Shown piece after piece: positions 18,436 through 27,462 of a stretch of DNA of 64,000 nt (position 1 is the first letter of the stretch; every line of letters begins with the position of its first letter). The translations under genes and the position numbers were made by a program. Origin of the DNA: Rhodopseudomonas palustris (lineage in GTDB: Bacteria > Pseudomonadota > Alphaproteobacteria > Rhizobiales > Xanthobacteraceae). Under the pieces are notes generated by a model, which was not told the origin of the DNA, made no database searches, and saw only the letters and a list, made by a program, of their open reading frames with translations. The stretch lies in assembly GCF_034479375.1 (NCBI RefSeq), contig NZ_CP140155.1, positions 2,542,001-2,606,000 on the forward strand, in the 5' to 3' direction.

Positions 18436-19899
18436 TCACTCGATCATGCCGGGCTCGTTGCGGCGGGCGTCCTGCGCCCCCGGCTCTCCGCGGTCCTGCG
18501 GCGCTGCAGCGGCCGGCCGCTGCCCGCGATTGACCCGCACGCGACTGTTGGCGGCCTCCAGCCGCTCCTCGCGGAGCCGGCTGCGGGCGGCGGCGCGTTC
18601 GCGGTAGCGCGCCAGCAGGCCCGCGGTCATCGCGGCGCGGCGTTCGACGATGCTGACGCCCTGGCCGACGACGCGGCCGATCCGGCCGCCGGCCCAGACC
18701 AGCTCGAACGGATCGAACAGCCGCCAGCGCTGGTCGCCATGGACGATGCCCTGCGCGATCAGCCGGCCGGCGATCGCGGTGGTCGCCAGCCCCTGCCGGC
18801 CGAAGCCGCTCGCGACCCACAGCCCGCGACGCAATTCGCCGATCTGCGGCATGCCGTGCACGGTCTGGCCGATCGCCCCGCTCCAGCTTTGCGCGATCGC
18901 CACCGCGCCGAGCTGCGGATACAGCGCCGCGATCCGCCGCCGGATCAGGCCTTCGAGCCGCTTCGGCGCGACCGGGAAGGTGGTCTCGGGGCCGGTCCAC
19001 AGCAGCCGGTCGCCGCCGACGATGCGGTAGTGATCGACGCCGTCGGTATCGGTGATCGAGCCGGGGAACGCGATCGCCTCGGCCAGCCGCTCGCCGAGCG
19101 GCGCGGTCAGCGCCGCGGCGCGCCACATCGGCAGCAGCGTCGCGGTCAGCCGCGGCGACGGCGCGCCGAGATCGACATTGCCGGCCAGCACGATGTCGGA
19201 GGCGCGCAGCCGCGCGTGCGGCGTGGCGATGCGCTTGCGGATGCCGGAGAAGTCGATGCCGAGCGCCGGCGTGTCCTCGAAGATCCGGACGCCGGCGCGG
19301 CGCGCCATCGCTTCGAGGCCACGGATGTAGCGCCGGCCGTCGAGCTGGAACGCATCGGGAAAATGGATGGCATGGAAGTAGCGGTCGGTCCGCAACGTGT
19401 CGCGAACGCGGTCGATCTGCCAGCCCTCGACCTCGGTGCCGAAATCGACGCCGAGCGTCTGCAGCCGTTCGATCAGCCGGTCGCCGAGGTCGACATTGGA
19501 GACTTCGAGCGCACCTGCGGTCAACGCGATGCCCGGCATCGCCTCCTCGGACGCGCGCTCGGCGACGATCGCCATGCCCTCGCGCGACAGCGCCCAAAGG
19601 TCGCGGGTGTGCGCGAGCCCGATCCGCTCGATCAGGTCGCCGACCGGCACGCCGTAACCCGGCATCACGCTGCCGAGCGTGGCGCCGGACGCGCCCCAGC
19701 CGACCCGCCGCGCTTCGAGCACGGCGACGCTGAGGCCCTGCTGCGCGGCCTCCAGCGCCACCGACAATCCGGCGAGGCCGGCACCGATCACGCAAAGGTC
19801 GACGTCGAGATCGAAGGTCAGCCGCGCGTGCGGATCCGCCGCCGTATCGGGCACCAGCGGGTCCGGTCCATTGGTCGCACTTGTCGCCGGCGGGGTCAT
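18436..19899 (-). CDS. FAD-dependent amine/amino-acid oxidoreductase (DAO/PuuB-like)
   Basis: 487 residues; AAGGAAA precedes ATG 19899. The FAD-binding Rossmann motif GAGLAG lies at residues 39-44 and is followed by the glutamate of VAVLEARRVGWGASG, and the C-terminal FAD-contact region WVASGFGRQGLATTAIAG matches the D-amino-acid-oxidase superfamily. The closest subtype by pattern is gamma-glutamylputrescine oxidase/glycine oxidase-like, but the substrate is not determinable. The last ~60 residues are Arg/Ala-rich and probably disordered. It is divergent from sixA, with the two starts about 93 bases apart. Confidence 0.85.
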   Translation of the reverse strand: MTPPATSATNGPDPLVPDTAADPHARLTFDLDVDLCVIGAGLAGLSVALEAAQQGLSVAVLEARRVGWGASGATLGSVMPGYGVPVGDLIERIGLAHTRDLWALSREGMAIVAERASEEAMPGIALTAGALEVSNVDLGDRLIERLQTLGVDFGTEVEGWQIDRVRDTLRTDRYFHAIHFPDAFQLDGRRYIRGLEAMARRAGVRIFEDTPALGIDFSGIRKRIATPHARLRASDIVLAGNVDLGAPSPRLTATLLPMWRAAALTAPLGERLAEAIAFPGSITDTDGVDHYRIVGGDRLLWTGPETTFPVAPKRLEGLIRRRIAALYPQLGAVAIAQSWSGAIGQTVHGMPQIGELRRGLWVASGFGRQGLATTAIAGRLIAQGIVHGDQRWRLFDPFELVWAGGRIGRVVGQGVSIVERRAAMTAGLLARYRERAAARSRLREERLEAANSRVRVNRGQRPAAAAPQDRGEPGAQDARRNEPGMIE

Positions 19900-19992
19900 G
19901 ACGTTTCCTTACGGACAGCCCGGACGCTTGTCACCTTGTCCTGTCCGGACTTCTCGATTATTCCGCAAGCTCGCGCCCGCCGGAAGGGATCC

Positions 19993-20523
19993 ATGCGCCG
20001 TCTGATATTGCTGCGTCACGCCAAGACCGAAACGGATGCGCCGAGCGGCAAGGATCACGACCGCCGGCTCGACGATCGCGGCCGGACCGACGCGGCGACC
20101 ATCGCCGAATGGCTCGCCCTGCACCGGCTGGTGCCGGACCAGGTGCTGGTCTCGTCGGCGACGCGCACCCGCCAGACCTGGGACATCCTCGCCGACCTGT
20201 TCCCGCCCGGCGCCGAGCCGCAGGTCGAGCATCTGCCGGAATTGTACAGCGCCAGCCCCGCGCAATTGCTGCAGGCGATCCACGAGGTCTCCGCCGGCAT
20301 CAACCGGCTGATGCTGGTCGGTCACAATCCCGGCCTGCAGGAACTGGCGCTCGGCCTCACCTGCGGCGCCGGCGAGAGCGACCGCAAGTTGCTGTCCGGC
20401 AGCATGCCGACCAGCGCGGTCGCGGTGATCGACTTCCCGATCGCCGACTGGGCCGACGCCCGCTTCGGCGCCGGCAAGCTGCAGCACTTCGTCAGCCCGA
20501 AGATTCTGCGCGAGGCGAGCTAG
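19993..20523 (+). CDS. sixA: Phosphohistidine phosphatase SixA-like (histidine phosphatase superfamily)
   Basis: 176 residues. ATG 19993 is preceded by GGAAGGGA; the much longer open frame running back to 18304 is an antisense shadow of the FAD gene. The RHA motif (LLRHAKTE, catalytic His9) and the second His in LVGHNPGL are those of the SixA branch, whose members dephosphorylate histidine-phosphorylated proteins such as HPt domains. Short proteins of this branch can also act on other phosphate esters, so the substrate is inferred. The next gene, a universal stress protein, follows after about 100 bases with its own promoter-like sequence. Confidence 0.85.
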   Translation: MRRLILLRHAKTETDAPSGKDHDRRLDDRGRTDAATIAEWLALHRLVPDQVLVSSATRTRQTWDILADLFPPGAEPQVEHLPELYSASPAQLLQAIHEVSAGINRLMLVGHNPGLQELALGLTCGAGESDRKLLSGSMPTSAVAVIDFPIADWADARFGAGKLQHFVSPKILREAS

Positions 20524-20560
20524 CAAGCAGGGCGCCTCCGCCCGACGCCCCTCCCGGCAA

Positions 20561-20589
20561 TTGGAACTGGCCCGCCTTCGCGCTAGACT
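20561..20589 (+). promoter_or_regulatory. Candidate sigma-70 promoter of the UspA gene
   Basis: TTGGAA (20561-20566) and TAGACT (20584-20589) are separated by exactly 17 bases, each matching 4 of 6 consensus positions. They lie about 35 bases ahead of the uspA start, with a GGGAGG ribosome site at 20612. Confidence 0.4.
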
Positions 20590-20623
20590 GCGTGCGTCGC
20601 CGTCCGGTCGTGGGAGGCCTTCG

Positions 20624-21055
20624 ATGTTCAAATCGATTCTGGTGCCGATCGATCTCGCCGATACCGCGCTGGCGCGGCCGGCGATCGAGACCGCGGCGAC
20701 GCTGGCGCGCACCTATGACGGCACGGTGCGGCTGCTGCACGTGATCTCGATCACCCCGGTGGTGCTGGCCGAATATGTGCCGGCGGATTTCGACGACCAG
20801 CAGCGCAGCGACGCCGAGGCGGCGCTCGCCGAAGTCGCCGGCGCGTCGGGAATCGAACCGGCGCGGCTGTCGACCGTGGTGCGCCAGGGCGGCATCTATC
20901 ACGAGATCATCGAAGAGGTCGGCGCCATCAAGGCCGACCTGATCGTGATGAGTTCGCACCGCCCGGCGATGCGCAGCTACTTCCTCGGCTCCAACGCCGG
21001 CCACGTCGTCCGCTACGCGCCCTGCTCGGTGCTGGTGGTGCGGGACGGCAAGTAA
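20624..21055 (+). CDS. Universal stress protein, UspA family
   Basis: 143 residues. The start ATG 20624 follows GGGAGG; a longer frame to 20561 lacks support. It begins MFKSILVPIDLADTALARPA, the classic UspA first strand and acidic loop, and ends with the GSNAGHVVRYAPCSVLVVRDGK element. The usual G-x2-G part of the ATP motif is replaced by Ser-His-Arg-Pro, so nucleotide binding is uncertain. UspA proteins are soluble dimers induced by stress or growth arrest. The gene stands alone between sixA and an intergenic palindrome. Confidence 0.88.
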   Translation: MFKSILVPIDLADTALARPAIETAATLARTYDGTVRLLHVISITPVVLAEYVPADFDDQQRSDAEAALAEVAGASGIEPARLSTVVRQGGIYHEIIEEVGAIKADLIVMSSHRPAMRSYFLGSNAGHVVRYAPCSVLVVRDGK

Positions 21056-21077
21056 CAACACGTCATACCTAGCTGTA

Positions 21078-21186
21078 GTCATTCCGGGGCGCGCGCAGCG
21101 CGAACCCGGAATCCAGAAGTTGTTGCGAAGGACGATGAACAGCTCGCGATTCCGGGTTCGCGCCTGACGGCGCGCCCCGGAATGAC
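21078..21186. repeat. Long inverted repeat (REP-like intergenic palindrome)
   Basis: The left arm (21078-21112) begins GTCATTCCGGGGCGCGC and the right arm (21149-21186) ends with its imperfect complement GCGCGCCCCGGAATGAC. The arms are about 35 bases, separated by a 36-base spacer, and outer bases (ACACGTCAT/ATGACGTGT) add partial pairing. It fills the gap between the UspA gene and the next convergent gene and could fold in RNA from either strand. Confidence 0.85.
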
Positions 21187-21199
21187 GTGTGCAACCTTC

Positions 21200-21814
21200 C
21201 TAAGGCAGCAGATCCTTCGGCACCTCGTCGAAGCTATAGCGTCGCGGGCGGTTGCGGCGGATGAAGCCGCCGACCTGCCAGCCGAACAGCGCGGCGAAGC
21301 CGACCAGGAACAGCGCTCCCGACCACGAGCCGGTCGCGACCGCGCGCGCCAGCAGGCCGGTCATCGCCGCCGCCAGCACCGCGATCAGCACCAGAGCGGC
21401 GGTGTGGACGCCGGGCCGCAGCCCGCCGACCAGTTCGGCCTGGCTGCCGGCGTCGCGCATCCGCCGGTGCAGTTCGAGGATGAAGCCGCGATAGGCATCG
21501 CTCTGCGGCGCCATCAGCGCCACGGTCTGCCAGCTCGTCGACAGGATCCGCAGCCGCGCGCCGCCGGTGTCCTCGAGGTCGGCGCAATAGCGCTGCGACT
21601 GCATCGAGACCGGCCGGTAGCTCAGCCGCACCTTGGCGATGGTCGCATAAGGCCACAGCCCGGATCTCGGGCCGATCCGCCACACCAGGCCGCCGTCGGT
21701 CAGCTCGAATTGCTGCGCCGCGCCGATCAGCGACGCCCTGAAGGCATAGGCGGCCTTCTCCGCGTCCGCATTCCGATCCGATCGTGCCACCGCCGCCTCC
21801 TGCTCGGCCGTCAT
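21200..21814 (-). CDS. Hypothetical membrane protein with cytoplasmic N-terminal domain
   Basis: 204 residues. The first ~120 are soluble (FELTDGGLVWRIGPRSGLWP, ARLRILSTSWQTVALMAP), resembling a small PH-like or beta-rich domain. Two hydrophobic helices (about 133-155 and 163-183) follow, then a short basic tail (RRNRPRRYSFDEVPKDLLP). I do not recognise the family. It is divergent from the next small membrane protein, with the two starts about 138 bases apart. Confidence 0.72.
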   Translation of the reverse strand: MTAEQEAAVARSDRNADAEKAAYAFRASLIGAAQQFELTDGGLVWRIGPRSGLWPYATIAKVRLSYRPVSMQSQRYCADLEDTGGARLRILSTSWQTVALMAPQSDAYRGFILELHRRMRDAGSQAELVGGLRPGVHTAALVLIAVLAAAMTGLLARAVATGSWSGALFLVGFAALFGWQVGGFIRRNRPRRYSFDEVPKDLLP

Positions 21815-21951
21815 TGCCGCAGTGGCGGTCGCGATGCAATGCGGCCGATCCGCCTGCTCTGCTGCACACGAGGCAAAGCCGCCGCCCGGCTGCTTGCCCG
21901 CGCCCTCCCGGTTTCCTACAACGTCCCGGCCGATCCATCGCCCGAGTCCCG

Positions 21952-22392
21952 ATGCCGAAATCCGAGACCACCTATTTCCCCCGCCATCTGATCTTCGCCG
22001 GCGCGCTGGTCAGCGGCGTGCTGCTGGCGCTGGCGTTGCACATGCTGGGGATGCGGTTCGGGCTCGATCTCGGCGGGCTGTGGCGGACCGATCTGGCCGA
22101 ATTCATGCCGGCGCGCGCGGCGCTGGCGTGGTGGCTGGTGGCGACCGCGGGCTTCGCCGGCGGTTACTTCACCGCGACGCTGATGCATCACGCCGTGGCC
22201 GGCCAGATCCCGCCGCGGATGCGGCAGTTCCTGATCGCGATCGGCGTCCTGGTGCTGGCCGCAGCGGGGCAAGCGGCCTCGGCGCCGTCGGCCGGGCCGA
22301 CCACCGCCGGCGTGGTCTCGGGGCTGGCAACACTGCTGCTGGGTTGCGCGATGGCCTTCTGCGGCGCGCATTTTGCGCTGCGCAAGGGCTGA
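21952..22392 (+). CDS. Small multi-spanning membrane protein, unknown function
   Basis: 146 residues from ATG 21952. An upstream in-frame ATG at 21784 overlaps the divergent gene and gives a Pro/Arg-rich lead, so it was not chosen. Four hydrophobic segments are visible (about 13-30, 60-80, 93-110, 118-140), with an acidic, Trp-containing loop after the first. No family was recognised. Confidence 0.65.
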   Translation: MPKSETTYFPRHLIFAGALVSGVLLALALHMLGMRFGLDLGGLWRTDLAEFMPARAALAWWLVATAGFAGGYFTATLMHHAVAGQIPPRMRQFLIAIGVLVLAAAGQAASAPSAGPTTAGVVSGLATLLLGCAMAFCGAHFALRKG

Positions 22393-22590
22393 GGACGGCT
22401 CTGCAGGCCGTGCTGGCGGTCGGCGTGCGCAGCGTTCCCGACCGGAGCCGTTCGGCGCTCCGGATGCGTAGCAGCGCCGCATCGAGTACGTCGCCTCCAT
22501 TATCAGTCGTCATATATCAGTCGTCATATGGTTGTCGTACTTGGCGGCCGATACAACTTCCGCAGAGTCGTTCGTGCAAATTTCCCGCGG

Positions 22591-22625
22591 CGTGAAAACG
22601 CCGCGCAGTCTCCTGCGCGGCGTTT
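22591..22625 (-). terminator. Terminator of the DUF892 gene
   Basis: A perfect 13-bp stem (22596-22608 with 22613-22625, AAACGCCGCGCAG and its complement) has a 4-base loop. On the minus strand the arm ends in TTT followed by TCACGC. It starts about 35 bases past the stop codon. Two adjacent 14-base direct copies of TATCAGTCGTCATA lie at 22501-22528, just beyond it. Confidence 0.8.
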
Positions 22626-22659
22626 AGCCTCAGCTTACTTTGTAGCAAGCGGAATTCGA

Positions 22660-23166
22660 TCAGCCCGCGGCGCGGATGTTGATCGAACTTTCGGCCAGCA
22701 TGGTGAGCTTCTTGTCGGTGGCCTTTTCCTCGTCGAGCGTCTTCTGCAGCACGGCGGCGCAGTCGTTGCGGCCCAGCCGCTTCGCCCATGCCACCAGGCT
22801 GCCGTAGCGCACGATTTCATAGTGCTCGGCGGCCTGCGCGGCGTTGATCAGCGCGGCGTCCAGCACGGTCTTGTCGGCGACCTCGCCGGCGGTTTCGTCC
22901 GCTTCTTCGATGATGCCGTCGATCGCCGGGCAATCGACTGCCTTGACCGGCGCGCCGTGCATTTCGAACACCTGCTCCAGCCGCTTCACATGGCCCTTGG
23001 TCTCTTCGAGATGGGTCATGAAACCCTGCTTCAGCGTCGGATCGGTGGCCTTGTCGGCCATCTTCGGCAGCGCCTTCACGAGTTGTTTCTCGGCGTAGTA
23101 GATGTCCTGCAATTGGTGCACGAACAGGTCATCCATGGTCTTGATGTCTTTGGTAAAAAGTCCCAT
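22660..23166 (-). CDS. Ferritin-like DUF892 protein (YciE family)
   Basis: 168 residues. ATG 23166 is preceded by GAGAGGA; the frame continues to 23361 without support. The protein is all-helical, starting MGLFTKDIKTMDDLFVHQLQ, with YYAEKQLVKALPKMADKAT, HLEETKGHVKRLEQVFE and a later AEHYEIVRYGSL helix. The Glu and ExxH pairs sit where ferritin-like four-helix bundles bind a di-iron centre. YciE relatives are stress-induced and structurally ferritin-like, but their reaction is not established. A candidate general-stress promoter lies upstream. Confidence 0.88.
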   Translation of the reverse strand: MGLFTKDIKTMDDLFVHQLQDIYYAEKQLVKALPKMADKATDPTLKQGFMTHLEETKGHVKRLEQVFEMHGAPVKAVDCPAIDGIIEEADETAGEVADKTVLDAALINAAQAAEHYEIVRYGSLVAWAKRLGRNDCAAVLQKTLDEEKATDKKLTMLAESSINIRAAG

Positions 23167-23564
23167 CGCGGTTCCTCTCGGGTTAGCAGCGGGCGGTTTC
23201 GCGATCGTTCTTCCGTCGCGTCCCGGGTCCGGTGTTAACCAGCCCGCCGGACAGCCGTTCCGCGCGCCGCGCGAAACGCCGCTATCCGATGGCGCATGGA
23301 CGCGGAGCCCCCTATATGGAACGTGCTGAGGCGAGAGCTGTCCGAGTAAGAGGGCCGCCATGCTGCGGCCGGACGGCTCGTTTGCGCCACGTCAAGGGCC
23401 AACCGCGCCGACCGTCCCAAGGATGCGTCGTTCGTGCCGCCGGCCGGATTGCGCGACGGGCCGATTATGCCCTAAGGAATTGCGCGGATGAGTTTGTCGG
23501 GTGCCAGGTGCCAGGCCGTGTTGCATGCGGCTCCCGTCGCGTTGCCGCCCCGCCGGGAGGACGA
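23167..23564. other. Intergenic region between divergent DUF892 and MprF-like genes
   Basis: 398 bases without a convincing gene. It contains the candidate EcfG promoter described separately. The plus side has an 8-base direct repeat GGTGCCAG around 23501-23516 and the GGGAGGACGA ribosome site (23555-23564). Nothing else was recognised. Confidence 0.5.
23237..23261 (-). promoter_or_regulatory. Candidate EcfG (general stress response) promoter
   Basis: On the minus strand GGAAC (23261-23257) and GTT (23239-23237) are separated by 17 bases, fitting the GGAAC-N16/17-(C)GTT pattern of alphaproteobacterial EcfG sigma factors. It lies about 70 bases ahead of the DUF892 start. The base before GTT is G rather than the preferred C. 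Confidence 0.45.
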
Positions 23565-24632
23565 ATGCATCGACTGCTGAGCGCGCTGGGGCGTGGCTTC
23601 AAGACCTATGTCGGCTGGAAACGGCTCGGCATCGTGGCGAGCGTCCTGATCATCGGCTTTGCGATCACGTCGCTGGTCCGCACCCTGAAGGGTGTCGACA
23701 GCGCCGTCATCCTGACCGCACTGACGGAGAAGACCCCCGGCCAGATCGGGCTCGCCGCGCTGTTCGTGGTCGGGGCGTTCTGCACGCTGACCTTCTACGA
23801 TTTCTTCGCCCTGCGAACCATCGGCAAGCTGCACGTGCCGTACCGGATCGCGGCGCTGTCGAGCTTCACCTCCTATGTGGTCGGTCACAATCTCGGCGCC
23901 ACCGTGTTCACCGGCGGCGCGATCAGGTTCCGGATCTATTCCGACTATGGACTCACCGCGATCGACGTCGCCAAGATCTGCTTCATCTCCGGCCTGACGT
24001 TCTGGCTGGGCAATCTGTTCGTGCTCGGCATCGGCATGATCTGGCACCCCGCTGCGGCCAGCGCGATGGATCTGTTGCCGGACAGCGTCAATCAGTTGAT
24101 CGGCGTCGCCTGCCTCGCCGGCATTGCGGCCTATTTCGTCTGGATCGCGACCGGCAAGAAGCGCCGGCAGCTCGGCCAGAACGGCTGGAAGGTGATGCTG
24201 CCCTCGGCCAAGCTGACGCTGGTGCAGGTGCTGATCGGCGTCGTCGATCTCGGCTTCTGCGCGATGGCGATGTACATGCTGATGCCGTCCGAGCCGTATA
24301 TCGACTTCGTGTCGCTGGCGGTGGTGTTCATCCTCGCCACGCTGCTCGGCTTCGCCAGCCATGCCCCGGGCAGCCTCGGCGTGTTCGACGCGGCCATGCT
24401 GGTGGCGCTGCCGATGTTCGCCCGCGAGGATATCATCGCCACGCTGCTGATCTACCGCGTGTTGTACTTCCTGCTGCCGTTCGGCATCGCGATCTCGATC
24501 CTCGGCATGCGCGAGCTGTGGCTGAGCGTGGTCAAACCCTGGCAGGAAAAACGCGCCGCCGCCGGCCACCCGCTCAGCGCCACAGCCACGGTCCGCCAGG
24601 TCGCGCAGCGCCGCTCCTCGAACCAGGGCTGA
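23565..24632 (+). CDS. UPF0104/lysylphosphatidylglycerol-synthase transmembrane region protein (MprF flippase-like)
   Basis: 355 residues from ATG 23565, with GGGAGG 8 bases upstream. About eight transmembrane helices are present. Family motifs are visible: TSYVVGHNLGATVFTGGAIRFRIYSDYGL near residues 105-130 and SHAPGSLGVFDA near 265. The family corresponds to the flippase half of MprF (YbhN-like) without the aminoacyl-transferase domain, so lipid translocation across the inner membrane is possible. The C-terminal tail is short and basic. No operon partner is present; a ParDE remnant follows on the other strand. Confidence 0.85.
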   Translation: MHRLLSALGRGFKTYVGWKRLGIVASVLIIGFAITSLVRTLKGVDSAVILTALTEKTPGQIGLAALFVVGAFCTLTFYDFFALRTIGKLHVPYRIAALSSFTSYVVGHNLGATVFTGGAIRFRIYSDYGLTAIDVAKICFISGLTFWLGNLFVLGIGMIWHPAAASAMDLLPDSVNQLIGVACLAGIAAYFVWIATGKKRRQLGQNGWKVMLPSAKLTLVQVLIGVVDLGFCAMAMYMLMPSEPYIDFVSLAVVFILATLLGFASHAPGSLGVFDAAMLVALPMFAREDIIATLLIYRVLYFLLPFGIAISILGMRELWLSVVKPWQEKRAAAGHPLSATATVRQVAQRRSSNQG

Positions 24633-24641
24633 GCTAGGGCG

Positions 24642-24951
24642 TCAGAACAAAGCCGCGAGATTTCGTCGCCCATCGACGACGCGGACGATCTCCACGCCTC
24701 GAAGCGGCCCCTCGTCGGTGTCCGGCTCGGTGCGATACAGGATCAGACGGCGCTTCCACCAGCATTCGCAGAGCCGGCCGGATATCCCGCCGCCGCACAC
24801 CCATTCGCGGTTGTGTTCCGAGCAGATCGACCTTCGCCTCGATCCGATCGAAAGTGCGTTCGGCGATCGCCGGTTGGTCGCGCGCAATCGCTTCATAAAT
24901 GTCGAGCAGATCGTCACGCGCCGCCTTCGTCCAGGTCAACCGGACCGGCAT
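24642..24951 (-). pseudogene. parE: ParE-family toxin, frameshifted
   Basis: The frame from ATG 24951 reads as ParE for about 66 codons (TKAARDDLLDIYEAIARDQP, then MGVRRRDIRPALRMLVE). It then loses similarity and runs on as Arg-rich sequence to 24634. The missing C-terminal half (LILYRTEPDTDEGP, VEIVRVVDGRRNLAALF) is intact in another frame ending at the TGA at 24642-24644. One extra G (or loss of two bases) near 24752, at GAA-G-CGC on the minus strand, explains the shift. ParE toxins poison DNA gyrase; this copy should be inactive unless the shift is a sequencing error. It lies directly after the antitoxin gene. Confidence 0.85.
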
Positions 24952-24960
24952 CGCCGCAAC

Positions 24961-25230
24961 TCACCCTTTCGCCTTCAGCCGAGCCCGGGCTTCCTTGCGC
25001 AGCGCGGGCAGGTCGATCTCGCCGGCCGAACCGCTGGCGACGCCTTCGTCCCAGAGCTGTCGCATCAGCTTGATATCGACATGACGCAGCTCGCGCTTGA
25101 GCTGCCAGTCGCGCAGCGCTTCGCGGACGATCTCGCTGGTGGTCGCGTATTCGCCGGACTCCACAGCCGCCTTGAGCTGCGAGACCTGTTCACCCGTCAG
25201 CGCGACGCTGACCTTCTCGATGTTGGCCAT
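24961..25230 (-). CDS. parD: ParD-like antitoxin (ribbon-helix-helix)
   Basis: 89 residues from ATG 25230; the longer frame to 25770 is antisense to the hydrolase gene. The N-terminal ribbon-helix-helix ([20 protein letters not shown], then [18 protein letters not shown]) is the DNA-binding half that autoregulates the operon, and the acidic/basic C-terminal half would bind the toxin. It appears intact while its toxin partner, 9 bases downstream, is frameshifted. That would leave an orphan antitoxin, consistent with a decaying module. Confidence 0.88.
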   Translation of the reverse strand: MANIEKVSVALTGEQVSQLKAAVESGEYATTSEIVREALRDWQLKRELRHVDIKLMRQLWDEGVASGSAGEIDLPALRKEARARLKAKG

Positions 25231-25366
25231 GCAAGCATCCTCAGAGGTATGAAATTTTACTACTTCTTGACACCGTGCGCAATCACAGGAGACATCCGGC
25301 TCAGGGGTCACGAGGATCCGCCCGGCTTTCCCATATTTTCGCCCAAACCAAGGCGTCAAACGCGGC

Positions 25367-27406
25367 ATGATCACAGTCCCCCTTCTCCGTCGTCCGGCCG
25401 TTCTCGTCGCGCTCGCCACCGCCCTCGGCGTGCTGGCGTCCCCTGCAGCCCGCGCGCAAACGCAGCTTGCGCCGCCGCCAGCCGTCCAGCCCGGCGCCGC
25501 GCAACCGATCGCCCCTCCCGTCGCCGCGATCCCGGTCACCGACGGCTCGATGCAGATCGTCTGGGAGGTCCGCAACCGGTTCCGGCTGTTTCGCGAGGAG
25601 CGCGACTTCCGCGAGCAGGCCGAGGCGCTGCGCGGGCTGACGGTGCTCGCCTCCGAGCAGACGCTGGGGCTGCAGAGCGAGGGCCGCGGCTGGGCCCGCA
25701 ATGTCGTCAACCGGCTGTGCATCGATCTCACCGGCCGGGTCAGCGAGCCCTGCACCCGCGACGGCGTCAAGGAAAGCTATCTGACGCCGACCGAGCACCC
25801 GGTCACGGTGCGGCTGGCGGGCGCGATCCCGGTCGGCGCGATCTGCGCCTGGACCTTCGACGACGGCGACGGCCCGCGCAACGCCACGCAGGACTGCGCA
25901 GAGCCGATCAATTTCCGCGCCCGCTACGGCAAGCCCACCGTGGCGACGGTCGACGTCACCAGCGGCGCCGACGCGCCGCTGCGGGTGACGACCGAAATCG
26001 TGGTGCGCGACTTCTTCATCGCCGGCCTCGGCGACTCGATCGCCTCCGGCGAAGGCAATCCGGACCGGCCGATCGGGCTGTCGGACGAGGGCTTCTGCTA
26101 TCGCTCCTATCTCGGCATCGGGACCGGCATCGGCGCCGGGCCGGGCCAGTTCTATCGGCCGAGCCGCGCCGGCTACAAAGGCGGCCGCGCCTGCGAGGCG
26201 CCGGACACGCTGGCGAACTGGCAGCGTTATTCGGCGACCTGGTTCAACGCCGCCTGCCATCGCTCGCTGTACAGCTACCAGACCCGTAGTGCGCTGGCGC
26301 TGGCGGCGCGCCATCCACACATCGCGGTGACCTATCTGCCGCTGGCCTGCACCGGCGCCACCATCGCCGACGGCCTGTTCGGCTCGCAGCGGCCGCGCGA
26401 ATGCTATCGCACCAAATCCGGCACCAACTGCCCCGGCAGCGTCAACGGCCAGCTCACCGAGCTCCGCGAGGCCGTCGCCGCGGCGCGAAAACGCCAGCCG
26501 CAGCGCACGCTCGATCTGGTGCTGCTGTCGGTCGGCGCCAACGACATCAACTTCTCGGGCCTGGTCGCCGACGTCATCGTCGACAGCCCGACCGAACGCG
26601 GCATCTTCCGCCGCTCCGGCGTAATCGGCTCGATCGAGGAGTCGCGGTCCGCGCTGGCGCGGACGCTGCCGCAGAGCTTTTCGAAGATGCGCGAGACGCT
26701 GAAGGGCCTGGTCGACGGCGACATGTCGCGCGTGATCTACGTCACCTACGCCAATCCGGCGCTGGCGAGCCGCGGCGTCCCCTGCCCCGGCGGTCGCGGC
26801 GGCTTCGACGTCCATCCGTCGTTCAACGCCGACCCGAACCGGCTGGCGGCGGTCGCCTCCTTCGTCGACAACGAGTTCCTGCCGCGGCTGAAGGATCTGG
26901 CGCAATGCACCGGCGGCGTGCTGTGCCGCAATCCGTCCGCCGACGCGATGACCTTCGTCGACGCGCATCAGCGCACCTTCGCCAATCACGGCTTCTGCGC
27001 CCGCGCCGAGACCGATCCGGAATTCGACCGCGCCTGCTTTTCACCGCGTGGCGACAGCTTCACCAGCGACATCGTCGAGGCGGCGAATTCGCCGATGGCC
27101 TGCGGCGTCGGCGCCAGCAAGTTCCGCGCCTACCTGCCGCGCGCGCGCTGGATCCGCGACGCCAACGACAGTTACTTCGCGGCGATGACGTTTCCCCAAG
27201 GGTTGCCCGCCGCGATCCAGCCGGCCGACATCCACGACGCCACCTGGGGGGTCGTCTCCGCCGTCTATGGCGGCGCGGTCCATCCCTCAGCCGAAGGCCA
27301 CGCCGCGATGGCCGACGCCGCGGTGCCGGCGGCCGAAGCGGTGCTGTCGCTGGAATCCGCCCCCGACGTCACCAGCGCGCCGCTGCCGCCACCGGCGGCA
27401 CAGTGA
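25367..27406 (+). CDS. Secreted SGNH/GDSL-like hydrolase
   Basis: 679 residues with a signal peptide ([20 protein letters not shown], cleavage likely after Ala-Arg-Ala). A ~100-residue beta-rich domain (about 115-210, with [14 protein letters not shown]-like) precedes the catalytic region. The SGNH blocks are present: [12 protein letters not shown] with Ser224, [12 protein letters not shown] (block III Asn), and the terminal VHPSAEGH with His639. Eight or more cysteines suggest disulfides in the periplasm or outside. The enzyme should be a lipase, esterase or polysaccharide deacetylase, with unknown substrate. It is larger than typical SGNH enzymes (about 200-400 residues). No partner gene is adjacent. 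Confidence 0.82.
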   Translation: MITVPLLRRPAVLVALATALGVLASPAARAQTQLAPPPAVQPGAAQPIAPPVAAIPVTDGSMQIVWEVRNRFRLFREERDFREQAEALRGLTVLASEQTLGLQSEGRGWARNVVNRLCIDLTGRVSEPCTRDGVKESYLTPTEHPVTVRLAGAIPVGAICAWTFDDGDGPRNATQDCAEPINFRARYGKPTVATVDVTSGADAPLRVTTEIVVRDFFIAGLGDSIASGEGNPDRPIGLSDEGFCYRSYLGIGTGIGAGPGQFYRPSRAGYKGGRACEAPDTLANWQRYSATWFNAACHRSLYSYQTRSALALAARHPHIAVTYLPLACTGATIADGLFGSQRPRECYRTKSGTNCPGSVNGQLTELREAVAAARKRQPQRTLDLVLLSVGANDINFSGLVADVIVDSPTERGIFRRSGVIGSIEESRSALARTLPQSFSKMRETLKGLVDGDMSRVIYVTYANPALASRGVPCPGGRGGFDVHPSFNADPNRLAAVASFVDNEFLPRLKDLAQCTGGVLCRNPSADAMTFVDAHQRTFANHGFCARAETDPEFDRACFSPRGDSFTSDIVEAANSPMACGVGASKFRAYLPRARWIRDANDSYFAAMTFPQGLPAAIQPADIHDATWGVVSAVYGGAVHPSAEGHAAMADAAVPAAEAVLSLESAPDVTSAPLPPPAAQ

Positions 27407-27462
27407 GGCTGCGCTGAAGCACAGCGGGAGATACGTTCGGGGATGCCCGGTTGGGCAGCCGG

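Noticed and set aside
18304..20523. 739-codon frame containing sixA
   Set aside because: Only the last 176 codons resemble a protein family and have a ribosome site. The first part is antisense to the FAD oxidoreductase.
22501..22528. Two adjacent 14-base direct repeats as an operator
   Set aside because: They lie downstream of convergent genes rather than before a start, so no regulatory role is supported.
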